Positions 22,843-32,513 of a stretch of 64,000 nt of DNA are shown piece after piece. The stretch's first letter is position 1, and each line of letters opens with the position of its first letter. Source of the DNA: Anagrus nilaparvatae (taxonomy: Eukaryota; Arthropoda; Insecta; Hymenoptera; Mymaridae). Below the pieces are notes generated by a model. It worked only from the letters and a program-made list of their open reading frames with translations. It searched no databases and was not told the DNA's origin. A program made the position numbers and the translations under genes. The stretch spans positions 17,208,001-17,272,000 of the forward strand of contig JAKSXM010000147.1 of assembly GCA_022575985.1 (NCBI GenBank), read 5' to 3'.

Positions 22843-23733
22843 ATGGAGCTTCCAGAAATTGATTTTACAATACAGTCAAACGTCGAAGTTACAACTAAAG
22901 TCAGCTCTTGGCAAAGCTTACACAGCCTCAACATGCAGGGAAATGGCTATGTCAAGATTATAGCAATTTTCTATAATCCAGAAGACAAGGAAGTAACACC
23001 TAGAAGTATCACACCAGTCATTCCAGCCACCATAAGATACACCAAGATTCCCCGAGAAAACAGTACATTCTCGACTTACTTAAGAACGTTCTTGTCTACA
23101 ATAAGTGTAGACCCGAGTTTAACTGCTTTAGCAGCTACTATCGTAAATAGCAACCAGGAACGGTTAATAAATATTATTATACCTGGATGGGTAGATTACC
23201 GATTATATGAAAATAATGTTGGGTTTGAACAATGGGGGAAGTTAACCCCAAGACGAATTAACCATCAACAACTAGCTATTGAAAACAATGGAAGGGCCAT
23301 TGAAGAGGCCCAAATCATCGTAGTTAATGAACAGCAACAGGAAAGGGCCATAGAAGAGGCCCCAGTAATCCTGCCAGTAGAACATCAAGACAGGGCCGTT
23401 GTAGAGCCCCTTAACATTCAGCAACCTTTAACTCCAGAAGAAGTCTGGCGAAATATCCAAATAGATGATCTACACAGGCGAAAATTCCATTATCTGTATA
23501 AACTCCAAAGAGAAATGGATGAATGGGGAGCCCAAGTACTAGAATTAATGAGTATAGATAGAACCAGTTGGAGAAAGAATGATAAATGGAGGTATAACAG
23601 ATATGTTATCCGCCCAGTTAGTGAAAACTGGGAGGCAGCGACCAGGCGTTACCACAAATGTTTAGACGCGCTCCCAAAATACCTCCAAAGCATACAAATC
23701 GCCAAGAGACAAAAAGAGGTCTCAGACTTGTAA
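22843..23733 (+). CDS. Extra ORF between integrase and 3' LTR, function unknown
   Basis: An intact 296-codon frame in the position where some gypsy elements carry env. It has no signal peptide, no hydrophobic membrane span and only one Cys, so it is not an envelope-type protein. The N-terminal half looks like a folded beta-rich domain (IDFTIQSNVEV, VKIIAIFYNP, RLINIIIPGWV). Residues about 145-195 carry three imperfect repeats around RAIEEA. The C-terminal part is helical, Trp/Arg-rich and basic. ATG at 22843 is the first in frame. It is intact while gag and pol have stops. I do not recognise the family. Confidence 0.7.
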   Translation: MELPEIDFTIQSNVEVTTKVSSWQSLHSLNMQGNGYVKIIAIFYNPEDKEVTPRSITPVIPATIRYTKIPRENSTFSTYLRTFLSTISVDPSLTALAATIVNSNQERLINIIIPGWVDYRLYENNVGFEQWGKLTPRRINHQQLAIENNGRAIEEAQIIVVNEQQQERAIEEAPVILPVEHQDRAVVEPLNIQQPLTPEEVWRNIQIDDLHRRKFHYLYKLQREMDEWGAQVLELMSIDRTSWRKNDKWRYNRYVIRPVSENWEAATRRYHKCLDALPKYLQSIQIAKRQKEVSDL

Positions 23734-23773
23734 CCACCTTACTTTGCAAGTAAGGGTGGCTTCCGGGAGAGGA

Positions 23774-24746
23774 TGCAGTGCGAGAATATAATTTAAATAT
23801 TCCCGCATTCATATTACAAAAGAAGTATTGCAGCGCCCGCGGGTTGCGGCGCTTGCGAAAAGTATCCTTCCCCGGCGGTCAGTCACTGTCGCTTTAGACA
23901 CAAAAGTAATTGGAGCACACTTTTTCTCAACTCCAAATTAGTGTTTCTTATTATTGTAAAAAATTATTACAACTAGTTTTTCTGTATTTTTTTTTTAGTT
24001 CACTTCAATATTTAAAGAACTAAGTAAATTTTAATAAATTTGTCTTTTTTTGTTAGTGCAAATTATATTTGAATATAATAAAGAGTCATAGATAAGACTC
24101 AAAATTTTCATTTCATATAAGTTAAATATCTAAGTGAAAAACAATCCTTAAGGTAAAAAATTATTTATTTAAAGTGATCACTATAATTATTATAATCATA
24201 TAAATCTTGTATTTTATTGTTAATTTTGCGAAAGCTACCACGAGGCTTATTTTAGTAATCTCGTGCATCAGAGTGCGTATTATTCTTTACATGTGTGCAA
24301 GTGAGTGTATTGAAATATCGTGCGTGTCAAGTGTTTTTAAAAGTTATAGAGGTAATTTTTTTATTAGCTTTCTTTATAAGCACTGGTTTGCAAATTAATC
24401 GTAAGTAACCTCTATAACATTTCCGAATAGTTGATAACGCAAAAATTTCTATGAGCTCATATAAGTCAAGGTCATTAGCCATAATTTTTCATGTTCGCGC
24501 GCGAGCTGCAGCCACGTGACGAACCCTTTGTAATTATAAAGTAACCTCCTTTATAAACTCTTCTGAGTTTATAATTTAATAAATAATATTTTCATTATTT
24601 AGATAAAACAATATGTTCAATTTTTTTTTATATTAACCTAACCTCAAGTCCCGTTATTCTACCCCTTTTCAGGAAAATTAATAGCAGAGGTTGCAAAAGG
24701 TAAAAACATATTTTTTATTAATTAGCACTAACCTTTTAGCATCACA
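23774..24746 (+). repeat. Gypsy 3' LTR
   Basis: Preceded by the purine tract CGGGAGAGGA. It begins TGCAGTGCGAG, the first 365 bases match the 5' LTR, and it ends ATCACA at the AATG target duplication. The last 600 bases (24141-24746) have no counterpart after the 5' LTR. That part includes a TCAAGGTCA site near 24464 and a GC-rich CGCGCGCGAGCTGCAG patch. Confidence 0.7.
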
Positions 24747-24990
24747 AATGCCGACATCTAAATTATTATTTTTTGTTCGATTTTTCTTTAACTAAGACTG
24801 CCGACATCTAAATTATTATTTTTTTTTTCGATTTTTTCATAACTAAGACTGCGGACATCAAAATTATTTTTTTTTATTTTTTCATAACTAAAAATGCCGA
24901 CATCTAAATTATTATTTTTTTTTATACTTCCATACATAGGACAGCCTACATCTAAATTATTATTTTTTTTTTTCAATAGGAATTACCTAA
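24747..24990 (+). repeat. 50-bp tandem array (CCGACATC units), right part
   Basis: Four to five units of GACTGCCGACATCTAAATTA plus a T-rich stretch and TTCATAACTAA, in the same orientation as 15385-15545. One array split by the gypsy insertion. Confidence 0.85.
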
Positions 24991-25429
24991 CAATATAGAA
25001 GCACCGAAATTATAAGATATTTATCAGTTGCACAAAGTGTACAACTGGGAGACCATCGGCGAACGCGGTCGTTATTGCACGGAAGTACCCGTGTCCAGTT
25101 AAAAATTGGGTGAGGTAAAAATCCATTTCTGAATTTTTCATATTATAAACGACAAATATATATGTAACAACGGAATGAAATTTTTTTAATTTTTTCTTTA
25201 TACTTGGAACAGCCGATATCTATATTTTATTATTTTCTTTCTTTGATACGGAAAACTGCTAACAGTATAAATTGAAATTTTAATAATTTTATCAGATTCT
25301 AGACAACCAATATGAATTTCACTATGTAAAAATAATTAATTATTTTTAAAAATATATCTAAAAAGTGAATTTTTTTAATTTTTTAAATTTTTTCATAAAA
25401 CAAAAGACTATTAAAAAAAATTTAGCATG
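24991..25429. other. Spacer with a short GC-rich patch
   Basis: Bases 25025-25115 are clearly GC-richer than their surroundings, contain GGAGACCATCGGCGAACGCG, and are open in one frame for 30 codons before a GTAAAA. It may be an old exon or element fragment; not identified. Confidence 0.4.
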
Positions 25430-26125
25430 AAAATATTTGGAATTATAAATTGTCTATGAAACAGGAGACTATTAGAAAAAAATTTATAATGGCGTATAGT
25501 TTCTGCTAAAGTCAATAAAAATATTTCAATGCAATCATTGCACAAAAATATTTTAAGTTGGAACTTTTATATAAAACAGGAGACAATTAGAAAAAATTTA
25601 TAATGGCGTATAGTTTCTGCTAAATTAAATTAAAAAATTTCAATGCTATTATTGCATAAAAACATTTGATATTATATTTCTATAAAAATGGATAGTATTC
25701 GAGAACATTTAAGTGGGGAATATTCTGCTAAATTCAATGCTAATATTTCAATGCTATGATTGCATAAAAATAATTGAAATTACAACTTTTCTATAAAACA
25801 GGACAATATTTAAAAACATTTAAGTGGGGCGAATTTTCTAAATACAATACTAAAATTTCAATGCTATAATTGCATAAAAATAATTGAAATTACAACATTT
25901 CTATAAAACAGGACAGTATTTGAAAATATTTAAGTGGGGTATATTTTGCTAAATTCAATATTAATAATTCAATGCTATTACTGCATAAAAACAATTGAAA
26001 TTGCAACATTTCTATAAAACAGTTCAGTATTCAAGAACATTTAATTGGGGAATAATCTGCTAATTTCAAGACTAATATTTCAATGCTATTATTGCATAAA
26101 AATAATTGAAATTACAACATTTCAT
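25430..26125. repeat. About 126-bp tandem repeat, five to six copies
   Basis: Units share TTTCTATAAAACAGGA, AAGTGGGG and CAATGCTATNATTGCATAAA. Spacing between successive CATAAAA motifs is about 115-130. Part of the foldback-type element interior. Confidence 0.85.
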
Positions 26126-26269
26126 GTCTACAACATGAAAATATTTCAAATATTTCAATCTATATTGTCGGATGTTTTATATATGAAAAAATTCGAAAAA
26201 TTTCATCGAATAAGAAATTGGATATCGGGTGTCTTAAACATGAAAAACCTAAAAATTCAAAAAATTTGA

Positions 26270-26803
26270 CTTTAAGTCGTTTTTTTGCTATTTCTCTTTA
26301 AAGAATGCATTAAATAAAAAACAAAAAAAATTGGTTTTAGAAAAATGGTTTTTACATTTTGATACAAACCATTTTAAGTTATCAAGTGGCAAAAATGACA
26401 ACTTTTTGAGTTTTTAAATTTAAACTTCTTAGCTTCAAACAGTTGTAACTCTGAAACGAGAGCTGAAATTAAAAAAAACAAACGAACATTGATAGCATTT
26501 TTTCCAAGGATTAATCTGAACTTAAGTTCGTCTCAAAAGACCTCTTAGATCTTGAGAAAAATCAGTTTTAGCAAAAAAAAATTAAATTTTTTTATGTTTT
26601 CGACCACTAACTTCTGAGTTTGATATCTCAAAATCTTTTAAATATTTTTTAAAAATTAAAAAAACGGCTGGGGATATTTCTTTAAAAATTAATTTAAAAC
26701 AACTTTCGTGTATTTTCGTCCATACAGCTCTTCATAAATTAGTGCTGAATAATATTAAACATAATCAATTTTTTCGATTATTTCATTTTAATATATATAT
26801 CTT
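26270..26803 (-). repeat. Terminal inverted repeat of foldback-type element, right
   Basis: Reverse complement of 14808-15360, ending near TTTCATTTTAATATATATA. Confidence 0.75.
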
Positions 26804-29800
26804 TATATATTTGAAAATTTATTTGTTTGTTTGTCTCTTTGTCTGTACCCTAATGACTCAAGAACCACCTAACCGATTGGCATGAAACCGGCGTCAAAAT
26901 GAAGAAAAAAAATTCGGGTGACATAGGCCCTATATTTTCTGATTAGCTATCGTAGTTTTTGAGATATTTAATTTTTAGTATTTTTGAACTTGATAACATT
27001 TTTTAAAATTTTTATCAAAAATTGAAATATCTGGATACTATCGAAAAATTTTGCTATTGCACTTCATAGTATTCAATTCAGCACTAATTTTTACGTATTC
27101 TCTGAAATTTTTATTCAAAACGGAGGTATCTTTAAAATTTTGTAAAATATTTTAAAAATTTTTTACTATATCTTAATACTATATATATTTGAAAATTTAT
27201 TTGTTTGTTTGTCTGTTTGTCTGTACCCTAATGACTCAAGAACCACCGAACCAATTGGCATGAAACCGGCGTCAAAATAAAGAAAAAAAAATGCGGGTGA
27301 CATAGGCCCTATATTTTCTGATTAGCTATCGTAGTTTTTGAGATATTTAATTTTTAGTATTTTTGAAATTGATAACATTTTTTAAAAATTTTATCAAAAA
27401 TTGAAATATCTGGATACTATCGAAAAATTTTGCTATAGCACTTCATAGTATTCAATTCAGCACTAATTTTTTCGTATTCTCTGAAATTTTTATTCAAAAC
27501 GGAGGTATCTTTAAAATTTTATAAAATACTTTAAAAATTTTTTACTATATATTATATATATTCAACTCAAATTTTAAGGTATAGTTTGGGGTGATAAAAA
27601 AATCACGAAATATGTCTGATTAAAGGTCCAAAAATAGCCTGATTTGGCCCATTTTCAAAATTACGCCATTCCTTTGAATTTACTACAAATTTTATCTTAT
27701 TGGTCACATTTGAACTGGTAAAAGGTCTACATTAAGAAAAAAAATTTTAGCTTATTTCAAGGTGTTAATTTTTTTTGGCATTGATATATATTTTGGACAA
27801 TAACAACATGATAATAATAAAAAATCAATAACAACAACACCGGGAATAGATCAGGGGATAGATAATAGATCTCACCTATGCTATACTATATCTATTTGAA
27901 AATTTATTTGTCTGTCTGTACCCTAATGACTCAAGTACCGCCGACCCACTTGATATGAAACCAGTGTCATAATAAAGAATAAAAGTATTCGGATAACATA
28001 GGCTATAGTTTTTTACTATTTTTAGGATATATAAAATTTTTTGTAAATTTGCTTAAAAAGTAAAATACCTAAAAAATATGATTCCATTTTACTGTCACGA
28101 TTGGTATTACTTAATTTGGCACTAATTCATACGTACTAAGTTAAATTTTTTAATTTTCTCTATTATAAATAGAGAATCAATCAGAACCTATAATTTTTCA
28201 TTAATGTTTCACCTACGCTGCTCTGAATAGTTTGAATGTGTTTGCATAATTATAAATTTGTAGAGAAACATGATTTTTTTAAGCAACAGAAAAGTATTGA
28301 AGTAAATGTGAACAGGAGGGACTGAGTCTCATTCGAAAAATCTGAATGTGTTTGCATAATTATAAATTTGCAATGAAAAATGATTTTTTGAAGCAACACA
28401 AACAGAAGGAAATGTGACACAGGGGGGGCGGAGCCCCCCCCCCTCCAACTTTTGCTAGTATTATATATATTCAACTCAAATTTTAGGGTATAGTTTGGGG
28501 TGATAAAAAAGTCCCTCAGCTAAAGTTTTAGTCCTCTAGCACCTCATGGGCCCAAAATATGTCTGTTTAGAGGTCCAAAAATAGCCTGATTTGGCCCATT
28601 TTCAAAATTACACCATTCCTTTGACTTTACTACAAATTTTATCTTATTGGTCACATCTGAATTGGTAAAAGGTCTACATTAAGAGAAAAATTTTAGCTTA
28701 TTTCAAGGCGTTAATTTTTTTTGGCATTGATATATATTTTGGACAATAACAACATGATAATAATAAAAAATCAATAACAACAATACTGGGAATAAATCAG
28801 GGGGGGCGGAGCCCCCCCTCTCACCTATGCTAGAATTATATATATTCAACTCAAATTTTAGGGTATAGTTTGGGGTGATAAAAAAGTCCCTCAGCTAAAG
28901 TTTTAGTCCTCTAGCACCTCATGGCCCGAAATATGTCTGTTTAGAGGTCCAAAAATAGCCTGATTTGGCCCATTTTCAAAATTACACCATTCTTTTGAAT
29001 TTACTACAAATTTTATCTTATTGGTCACATTTGAATTGGTAAAAAGTCTACATTAAGAAAAAAATTTTAGCTTATTTCAAGGCGTTAATTTTTTTTGGCA
29101 TTGATATATATTTTGGACAATAACAACATGATAATAATAAAAAATCAATAACAACAACACCGGGAATAGATCAGGGGATAGATAATAGATCTCACCTATG
29201 CTATACTATATATATTTGAAAATTTATTTGTCTGTCTGTGCCCTAATGACTCAAGAACCGCCGACCCACTTGATATGAAACCAGTGTCATAATAAAGAAT
29301 AAAAGTATTCGGATAACATAGGCTATAGTTTTTTACTATTTTTAGGATATATAAAATTTTTTGTAAATTTGCTTAAAAAGTGAAATACCTAAAAAATATG
29401 ATTCAATTTTACTGTCACGATTGGTATTACTTAATTTGGCACTAATTTATACGTACTAAGTTAAATTTTTTTATTTTCTCTATTATAACTAGAGAATCAA
29501 TCAGAACCTATAATTTTTCATTAATGTTTCACCTACGCTGCTCTGAATAGTTTGAATGTGTTTGCATAATTATAAATTTGTAGAGAAACATGATTTTTTT
29601 AAGCAACAGAAAAGTATTGAAGTAAATGTGAACAGGAGGGACTGAGTCTCATTCGAAAAATCTGAATGTGTTTGCATAATTATAAATTTGCAATGAAAAA
29701 TGATTTTTTGAAGCAACACAAACAGAAGGAAATGTGACACAGGGAGGGGCGGAGCCCCCCCATCCAACTTTTGCTAGTATTATATATATTCAACTCAAAT

Positions 29801-30526
29801 CTTAGGGTATAGTTTGGGGTGATAAAAAAGTCCCTCAGCTAAAGTTTTAGTCCTCTAGCACCTCATGGGCCCGAAATATGTCTGTTTAGAGGTCCAAAAA
29901 TAGCCTGATTTGGCCCATTTTCAAAATTACACCATTCCTTTGAATTTACTACAAATTTTATCTTATTGGTCACATCTGAATTGGTAAAAGGTCTACATTA
30001 AGAAAAAAATTTTAGCTTATTTCAAGGCGTTAATTTTTTTTGGCATTGATATATATTTTGGATAATAACAACATGATAATAATAAAAAATCAATAACAAC
30101 AACACCGGGAATAAATCAGGGGTGGCGTAGCCCCCCCTCTCACCTATGCTAGTATTATATATATTCAACTCAAATTTTAGGGTATAGTTTGGGGTGATAA
30201 AAAAGTCCCTCAGCTAAAGTTTTAGTCCTCTAGCACCTCATGGCCCGAAATATGTCTGTTTAGAGGTCCAAAAATAGCCTGATTTGGCCCATTTTCAAAA
30301 TTACACCATTCTTTTGAATTTACTACAAATTTTATCTTATTGGTCACATTTGAATTGGTAAAAGGTCTACATTAAGAAAAAAATTTTAGCTTATTTCAAG
30401 GCGTTAATTTTTTTTGGCATTGATATATATTTTGGACTATAACAACGTGATAATAATAAAAAATCAATAACAACAACACCGGGAATAAATCAGGGGGGGC
30501 GGAGCCCCCCCTCCCACCTATGCTAG
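26804..30526 (+). mobile_element. Head-to-tail array of Helitron-like non-autonomous units
   Basis: Two kinds of unit alternate. Short units (about 365 bp) start TCAACTCAAATTTTA and occur at about 27558, 28471, 28846, 29790 and 30165. Longer units (about 575 bp) start near TTTGAAAATTTATTTG at 27889 and 29213, with two related copies at 26812 and 27188. Five units end in a GC hairpin (GGGGGGCGGAGCCCCCC) followed 9-13 bases later by CTAG: ends at 28458, 28833, 29777, 30152 and 30526. A 3' hairpin plus CTRR and a 5' TC are Helitron marks; tandem arrays fit rolling-circle copying. No Rep/helicase is present. Confidence 0.7.
28422..28441 (+). terminator. Helitron-type 3' hairpin
   Basis: GGGGGGCGGAGCCCCCC stem-loop followed by CTCCAACTTTTGCTAG. 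Equivalent hairpins lie near 28800, 29744, 30119 (one-sided changes) and 30494. Confidence 0.7.
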
Positions 30527-31843
30527 TATATATATATATATGATAGGATTTTATGATTAAAATATTTTTTTTAACAATTTTTAAATCAAAAACAAAAATT
30601 ATTTTAATTTCGCGCAGCAATATTTTTTATTTTTAGACATCAACGGATAGTGTGATAGTTAAATGTTCAAAATTACTGTCACATTCTGCCGAGCTTAGCG
30701 AGGCCAATCTGCTAGTAATAATAATAATATTAATAGTAGTAATAATATAATAGCAATAATAAATATATAATATTAATCGTATCAAAAAGAAGAGAAACGA
30801 CATCAATACACATTTATATATATATGGCATTACGATATTATATATTTTTTATGGAAAAACTCGAAACTTCCGAACGCTAACGAAAAGATCCGAAATACTC
30901 GGCTCACATATTAGTTACAAAAACGTCTAAATAACGGGTTCTTTCTCTCTTCTTTTTGTGTATACACTTAAGCTTATGATTGATACAAGCCAATAACTCT
31001 CACTAATAATAAATTAATTATTAAATAAACATGAATAACGACTTAACACTTTTATTTTTGAAAATTTTTTAGATAAATATATTCTACTTACTTCAGTACA
31101 CATTTTTTCTTTTAAGTATACAAATACCAGCAAATCTCAAAATTTTTTTTTGATTAATTGAGATGTACAATTAATAAGGATCAGTAAGATACTGTCAGAA
31201 ACCTGCCGAAACATCTCAATCATTCAAAAAAAAAAAACCGGACTAATAAATTTCTAATGATATTCAAAAATTCTTTAGGATGATTGTAACTTTTATAAAT
31301 CACTAACACAAAAAAATTCTTAGTCAATTTTTACGTAAAAATACTACAGTATTTTTTTTCTGTACCGCAGAAGGGATAAGGGGATGTAAAATAGATAGAC
31401 ATATTTTACTAAAATAATATCAAAATTTTTTGCAAATTTTACATCTCCTCCTTCACTATTTTATAATTTTTTTCAGATCTCAGCCAAAAAAGTTCAAGGT
31501 TCAAAATTAAAAACATTTTTATTAATTAATTACAAATTTCAACTTGCAAAAACATTAATATTGTATAAGAAACATAAATTAAGATTAAAATATTATTATA
31601 TCGAGTCAACAATCTTACACATTATATAGAATCATAAAGCAATATACTTTATATTATATAGAGTCAATATTTTTTAAGATTATGAAAACAAAATCAAAAC
31701 GAGAGAAAAATTGTCAAAACTTAGTATAAAATAAGCAATTAGATCATAAACAGGTCAAGCAATTAAATTAGCGAGTAGTTAAAAATTCAGAAAAAACATT
31801 CTATAAAAAACTTTACGAAAAGTTTTTTTTATAAGGAGAGGAG
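30527..31843 (+). other. AT-rich tail region of LTR-A interior
   Basis: Near 30687-30715 CTGCCGAGC..GCGAGGCC then CTAG resembles another Helitron 3' end. Otherwise AT-rich with no coding. It ends with the purine tract AAGGAGAGGAG (31833-31843) that primes plus-strand synthesis for the 3' LTR. Confidence 0.5.
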
Positions 31844-32497
31844 TGTAACAGCTGGCAAAGCAAAAAGCCAGCTTTACCATAAGTCATCGACCAAGAGTTA
31901 TCTTGCGTCGATTAAACAGAAACTCATAGATATTAATTCGCTGATACAATACTTGAAAACAAAATTAAGCTAGGACTTATGTAAGGCATCGGGCCACGTG
32001 ATAACGAGGTCAAACACAAAAAAGAGATACTGGGTCCTGTTTGGAGATCCTTGATGCCCCACTAACAACCAGCTCATCAGGAATCATATAAATATAGCCG
32101 AAAAAGTCAGAACCTGGGTCAGACCATCGACAATCGTCTATCAGTTTAGTCGTACTGTTAATTCGATTACGGACCGTGCTCTAGATCAGTCGCAAATTGT
32201 TTAGTCCTATAAACTATACGCTATTTAACGGCTTGACTTATAATTTTTATTATACTTGACTTATAAAGTGCATCTTATTAATTATTCTATAATAAATTCT
32301 CAAATTCAACCAAAAGGTATAAGTTTTATTAAACATATCCATAACCTAACCTTTAGTCCTTTAAAACAGTTTGTCTTATTCCGAAAGGAATTATTGCATT
32401 AGTAGAATCCGCATTAAATACGCAATTATTAAAGTAAAGTCACACATATACTTATAAATTCAGTTTGTAATCGGTAGCAAAAGCCTTAACCGTTACA
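31844..32497 (+). repeat. LTR-A 3' long terminal repeat
   Basis: Same ends as 7816-8249 (TGTAACAGC and CCGTTACA) and near identical except for about 220 extra bases after CTATTTAACGGCTTG. Preceded by a purine tract and followed by GTAT. Confidence 0.85.
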
Positions 32498-32513
32498 GTA
32501 TATATAGGTATAT

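Larger units (their letters stand above)
15546..24746 (+). mobile_element. Ty3/gypsy LTR retrotransposon
   Basis: Inserted in the CCGACATC array. The left flank ends AATG (15542-15545) and the right flank resumes AATG then CCGACATC (24747-), a 4-base target duplication. The element would begin TGTAGTG and end ATCACA. Order: LTR, leader, gag, pol (protease, RT, RNase H, integrase), an extra ORF, purine tract, LTR. Three point stops are present (18198, 21071, 21422), but all frames between them remain open, so the copy is fairly young but not competent as read. Confidence 0.85.
14808..26803. mobile_element. Foldback-type element with about 0.55-kb terminal inverted repeats
   Basis: The left arm (14808-15360) and right arm (26270-26803) are diverged reverse complements. 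Both contain the outer CTATATATATTAAAATG-like edge and an inner block with AATGCATT and GAGAAATAG. Between them lie a 50-bp tandem array and a 126-bp tandem array. The gypsy element sits inside the 50-bp array, so the element before that insertion was about 2.8 kb. No transposase was seen. Confidence 0.7.
7816..32497 (+). mobile_element. LTR-A retrotransposon, split by nested insertions
   Basis: The 5' LTR (7816) and 3' LTR (31844) have the same orientation. The 3' LTR is preceded by the purine tract AAGGAGAGGAG. The outer flanks match as GTAT (7812-7815 and 32498-32501), the 4-base duplication expected for one insertion. Inside are the leader, a decayed gag and much later material: the JmjC-like gene, the foldback-type element with its gypsy, and the Helitron-like array. 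No pol of this element was identified. Two separate insertions with chance matching flanks remain possible. Confidence 0.65.

Noticed and set aside
22843..23733. Reading the extra gypsy ORF as an envelope gene
   Set aside because: No signal peptide, no membrane span and almost no Cys; the position alone is not enough.
24747..24990. CRISPR-like array of 50-bp repeats
   Set aside because: Units are imperfect tandem copies without unique spacers, in a eukaryotic transposon; it is a satellite-like array.
25025..25115. Possible tRNA or rRNA fragment in the GC-rich patch
   Set aside because: No cloverleaf or A/B box arrangement, and no recognised rRNA motif could be confirmed by reading.
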